From Ferdinandcohnia salidurans (GTDB lineage: Bacteria > Bacillota > Bacilli > Bacillales > Bacillaceae_L), in contig NZ_JBHUEK010000034.1 in assembly GCF_042680725.1 (NCBI RefSeq), forward strand, positions 124,001-188,000: a stretch of 64,000 bases of DNA, written 5' to 3'. The translations under genes and the position numbers were made by a program. The notes beneath the pieces were generated by a model. The model worked only from the letters and a program-made list of their open reading frames with translations, made no database searches and was not told the origin of the DNA. Of this stretch, positions 62,606 through 64,000 are shown one piece after another; the stretch's first letter is position 1; each line of letters begins with the position of its first letter.

Positions 62606-62920
62606 CTAAACTTCAATCTCCATTTCTAATAAAGCATTGCTTAGACTCTTTCCATGTGTATCAATCGCAAGTGATGTTGTCACGCCTCCCATTAAGCTTT
62701 CTTCACAGACGAAGTTAAATGCTTTGATGTTAGGTAGCTCATACCTCGTTACCTTTCCTTTTACAATATGCTTAAGGTGGTCTTTTACTTTTTCTGCTGT
62801 GACACTAGAGGAGAGCCATTCGTAATCGGCCTCGTTGTAGGGAATCAACGAGATGTTTAGTGTATTACCTTTGTCTCCTGAACGGCTGTGAGCTACGTCG
62901 ATTAATTTTATTTTTACCAT
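62606..62920 (-). CDS. AtuA-like C-terminal domain protein
   Basis: 104 aa with the pattern LIDVAHSRSGDKGNTLNISLIPYN, which in larger AtuA proteins forms the C-terminal ferredoxin-like domain. Here it is a separate gene, 5 bases after the DUF1446 gene. GGGAGTG lies before the ATG at 62920. AtuA-type proteins act in acyclic terpene utilisation in pseudomonads; in bacilli the role is unknown. Confidence 0.85.
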   Translation of the reverse strand: MVKIKLIDVAHSRSGDKGNTLNISLIPYNEADYEWLSSSVTAEKVKDHLKHIVKGKVTRYELPNIKAFNFVCEESLMGGVTTSLAIDTHGKSLSNALLEMEIEV

Positions 62921-62925
62921 TACTT

Positions 62926-64000
62926 TCACTCCCAAATCTCTGTGTTTACGGTTATCTTTCCTCGATTGATAAAGGTGGAGACAATTCCAATAACTTCTTC
63001 GAGTCTTTTTCTAGCGCCCCCTCCAGCAGCTGGTCCATTGGTATATAAGGCTTCCAATTCATGTCCAATTGTTTTAGCATCTTCTACAGTTTCGCAAAGA
63101 GCTGCCACTCGAACACGGACTTCATATGGTCGATAGTTACTGATCTGTCCATGATGAAGAGAAGATACTCCAATTAAATCTGTTTTTAGGTTAGGATAAT
63201 TTTTTAATAGTCTTTTCTTTAAAATATCCTGAGCTAATTTCCCTCTTTCCAGTGCAGAAATTCCTGCATAAGAAATTTCTCCCTCGCCTAAAAAACCTGC
63301 ATGATAGCCAACTGAAACCTTGAATGTATCTGGCTTTCTTTTTCCGGCTGCTCCGTATACACGGACTTGGTCCTTTCCAACCTCTTCTAGTTTTGCTGTT
63401 GTAAAATCAGCAATACAATCAGGAGTGATATAATTTTCAGGGTCATGAACTTCATATAATAATTGTTCTTTTACCGTTTGGAGGCTAATGGTTCCACCTG
63501 TATTGGCTAATTTTGTAATCGTCGCATTGCCATTAGGTTCAATAACTGCATAAGGAAACCCAAGATTTTCAAGTCCTTCGACATCTTTTCGCCCAGGGTC
63601 GGCAAAATAACCCCCTGTAATTTGCCCTGCACACTCTAATAAATGACCTATTAACGTACCTTGACCTATCAATTCATAGTCTTCAAGATTCCATCCATAA
63701 TGATGTACGATAGGAGCTAGAAATAGTGACGGATCTGCGACTCGTCCTGTAATAATAATATCGGCCTCTGTTTCTAAGGCGGGTAGCAATGAATCAATGC
63801 CAAGATAGGCATTAGCAGAAAGAACAGGTTCATAATCTCTAAGACTTTTACCTGATTCGAACACTTTGTAATTTCCATTAATTTTTCCCAATACATCATC
63901 ACCCGTCACCGCAGCGACCTTGCACGTCAGATCCATTTCTTTAGCAATTTCAATTATTTTCTTTGCAGCCCCGGTTGGATTGGCTGCTCCCATATTTGTA
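62926..64000 (-). CDS. DUF1446/AtuA-like protein, N-terminus outside the window
   Basis: At least 357 residues; the frame stays open to the window edge, so the first part (about 90 residues in typical members) is missing. Family stretches include MGAANPTGAAKKIIEIAK, ADIIITGRVADPSLFLAPIVHHYGW, GHLLECAGQITGGYFADPG, GTISLQTVKEQLLYEVHDP and TNGPAAGGGARKRLEEVIG. It is an acyclic-terpene-utilisation-type protein whose biochemical role is not established outside pseudomonads. The small C-terminal domain gene follows at once. Confidence 0.88.
   Translation of the reverse strand, partial: TNMGAANPTGAAKKIIEIAKEMDLTCKVAAVTGDDVLGKINGNYKVFESGKSLRDYEPVLSANAYLGIDSLLPALETEADIIITGRVADPSLFLAPIVHHYGWNLEDYELIGQGTLIGHLLECAGQITGGYFADPGRKDVEGLENLGFPYAVIEPNGNATITKLANTGGTISLQTVKEQLLYEVHDPENYITPDCIADFTTAKLEEVGKDQVRVYGAAGKRKPDTFKVSVGYHAGFLGEGEISYAGISALERGKLAQDILKKRLLKNYPNLKTDLIGVSSLHHGQISNYRPYEVRVRVAALCETVEDAKTIGHELEALYTNGPAAGGGARKRLEEVIGIVSTFINRGKITVNTEIWE

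Overview
The window reads as a chromosomal segment of a low-GC, endospore-forming Firmicute of the Bacillaceae. Evidence for this is a GerK-type germinant receptor operon in A-C-B order, an intracellular subtilisin with the LLPY propeptide motif, a BclA-like spore-surface protein with a short collagen stretch, a BdbC/BdbD thiol-oxidase pair, strong AGGAGG-type ribosome binding sites, frequent TTG/GTG starts and CcpA-like cre sites. I see no rRNA, tRNA, CRISPR array, complete insertion sequence or prophage.

Layout. 0.1-4.5 kb: a DUF4145 protein, then a TPP riboswitch driving tenI-thiO-thiS-thiG (thiazole branch of thiamine synthesis, without tenA, thiF or thiD). 4.5-7 kb: small lipoprotein, membrane and DinB-like genes. 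7-10 kb: a VanR/VanS-like two-component system with a VanY-like D,D-carboxypeptidase but no vanHAX. 10-12 kb: a LysE/RhtB exporter and bdbD-bdbC. 12.3-15.4 kb: an ArsR/CmtR-like metal sensor with a clear promoter and operator, and a CadA-type ATPase with six N-terminal Cys-Cys-Ser-Ser motifs. 15.5-15.9 kb: a non-coding array of almost three copies of a 154-bp unit, each with a hairpin. 16.3-18.6 kb: katG. 18.6-22.4 kb: a 1261-aa SF1 helicase-nuclease fusion. 23-26 kb: the wreck of an Rpn-type nuclease gene and a PadR/DUF1700/DUF4097 envelope-stress-like operon. 26-28.4 kb: a phage-like small protein, an endonuclease I homologue and ispA. 28.7-31.4 kb: a guanine-class riboswitch with a readable terminator/antiterminator, adenine deaminase, and an mtnN gene broken by an apparent 1-base deletion. 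31.5-35 kb: a ComEC-like metallo-beta-lactamase lipoprotein ending in a helix-hairpin-helix domain, DUF3006, a PAP2 phosphatase and trmL.

35-39 kb: gerK operon. 39.4-47.1 kb: a LacI-controlled sugar cluster (zinc dehydrogenase, TIM-barrel isomerase, ABC binding protein and two permeases, SDR, hexulose-phosphate-synthase-like enzyme). It has no ATPase, so it probably borrows a shared one. 47.4-54 kb: a signal peptidase II, the collagen-like protein, a Cys/Ser-tailed membrane protein, atoE, a DJ-1/PfpI protein and an alpha/beta hydrolase. 54.4-62.2 kb: a GntR-controlled uronate/aldonate cluster (TRAP transporter, uxuA, uxuB/yjmF, yjmC, yjmD). 62.6-64 kb: the two parts of an AtuA-like (DUF1446) protein, running off the window.

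Common themes are carbon scavenging under catabolite control (two clusters with cre-like sites), spore biology, metal and oxidative defence, and riboswitch control of thiamine and purine genes. The least explained items are the 154-bp hairpin repeat array, the CCSS repeats of CadA, the orphan hexulose-phosphate-synthase-like sugar cluster and the helicase-nuclease.
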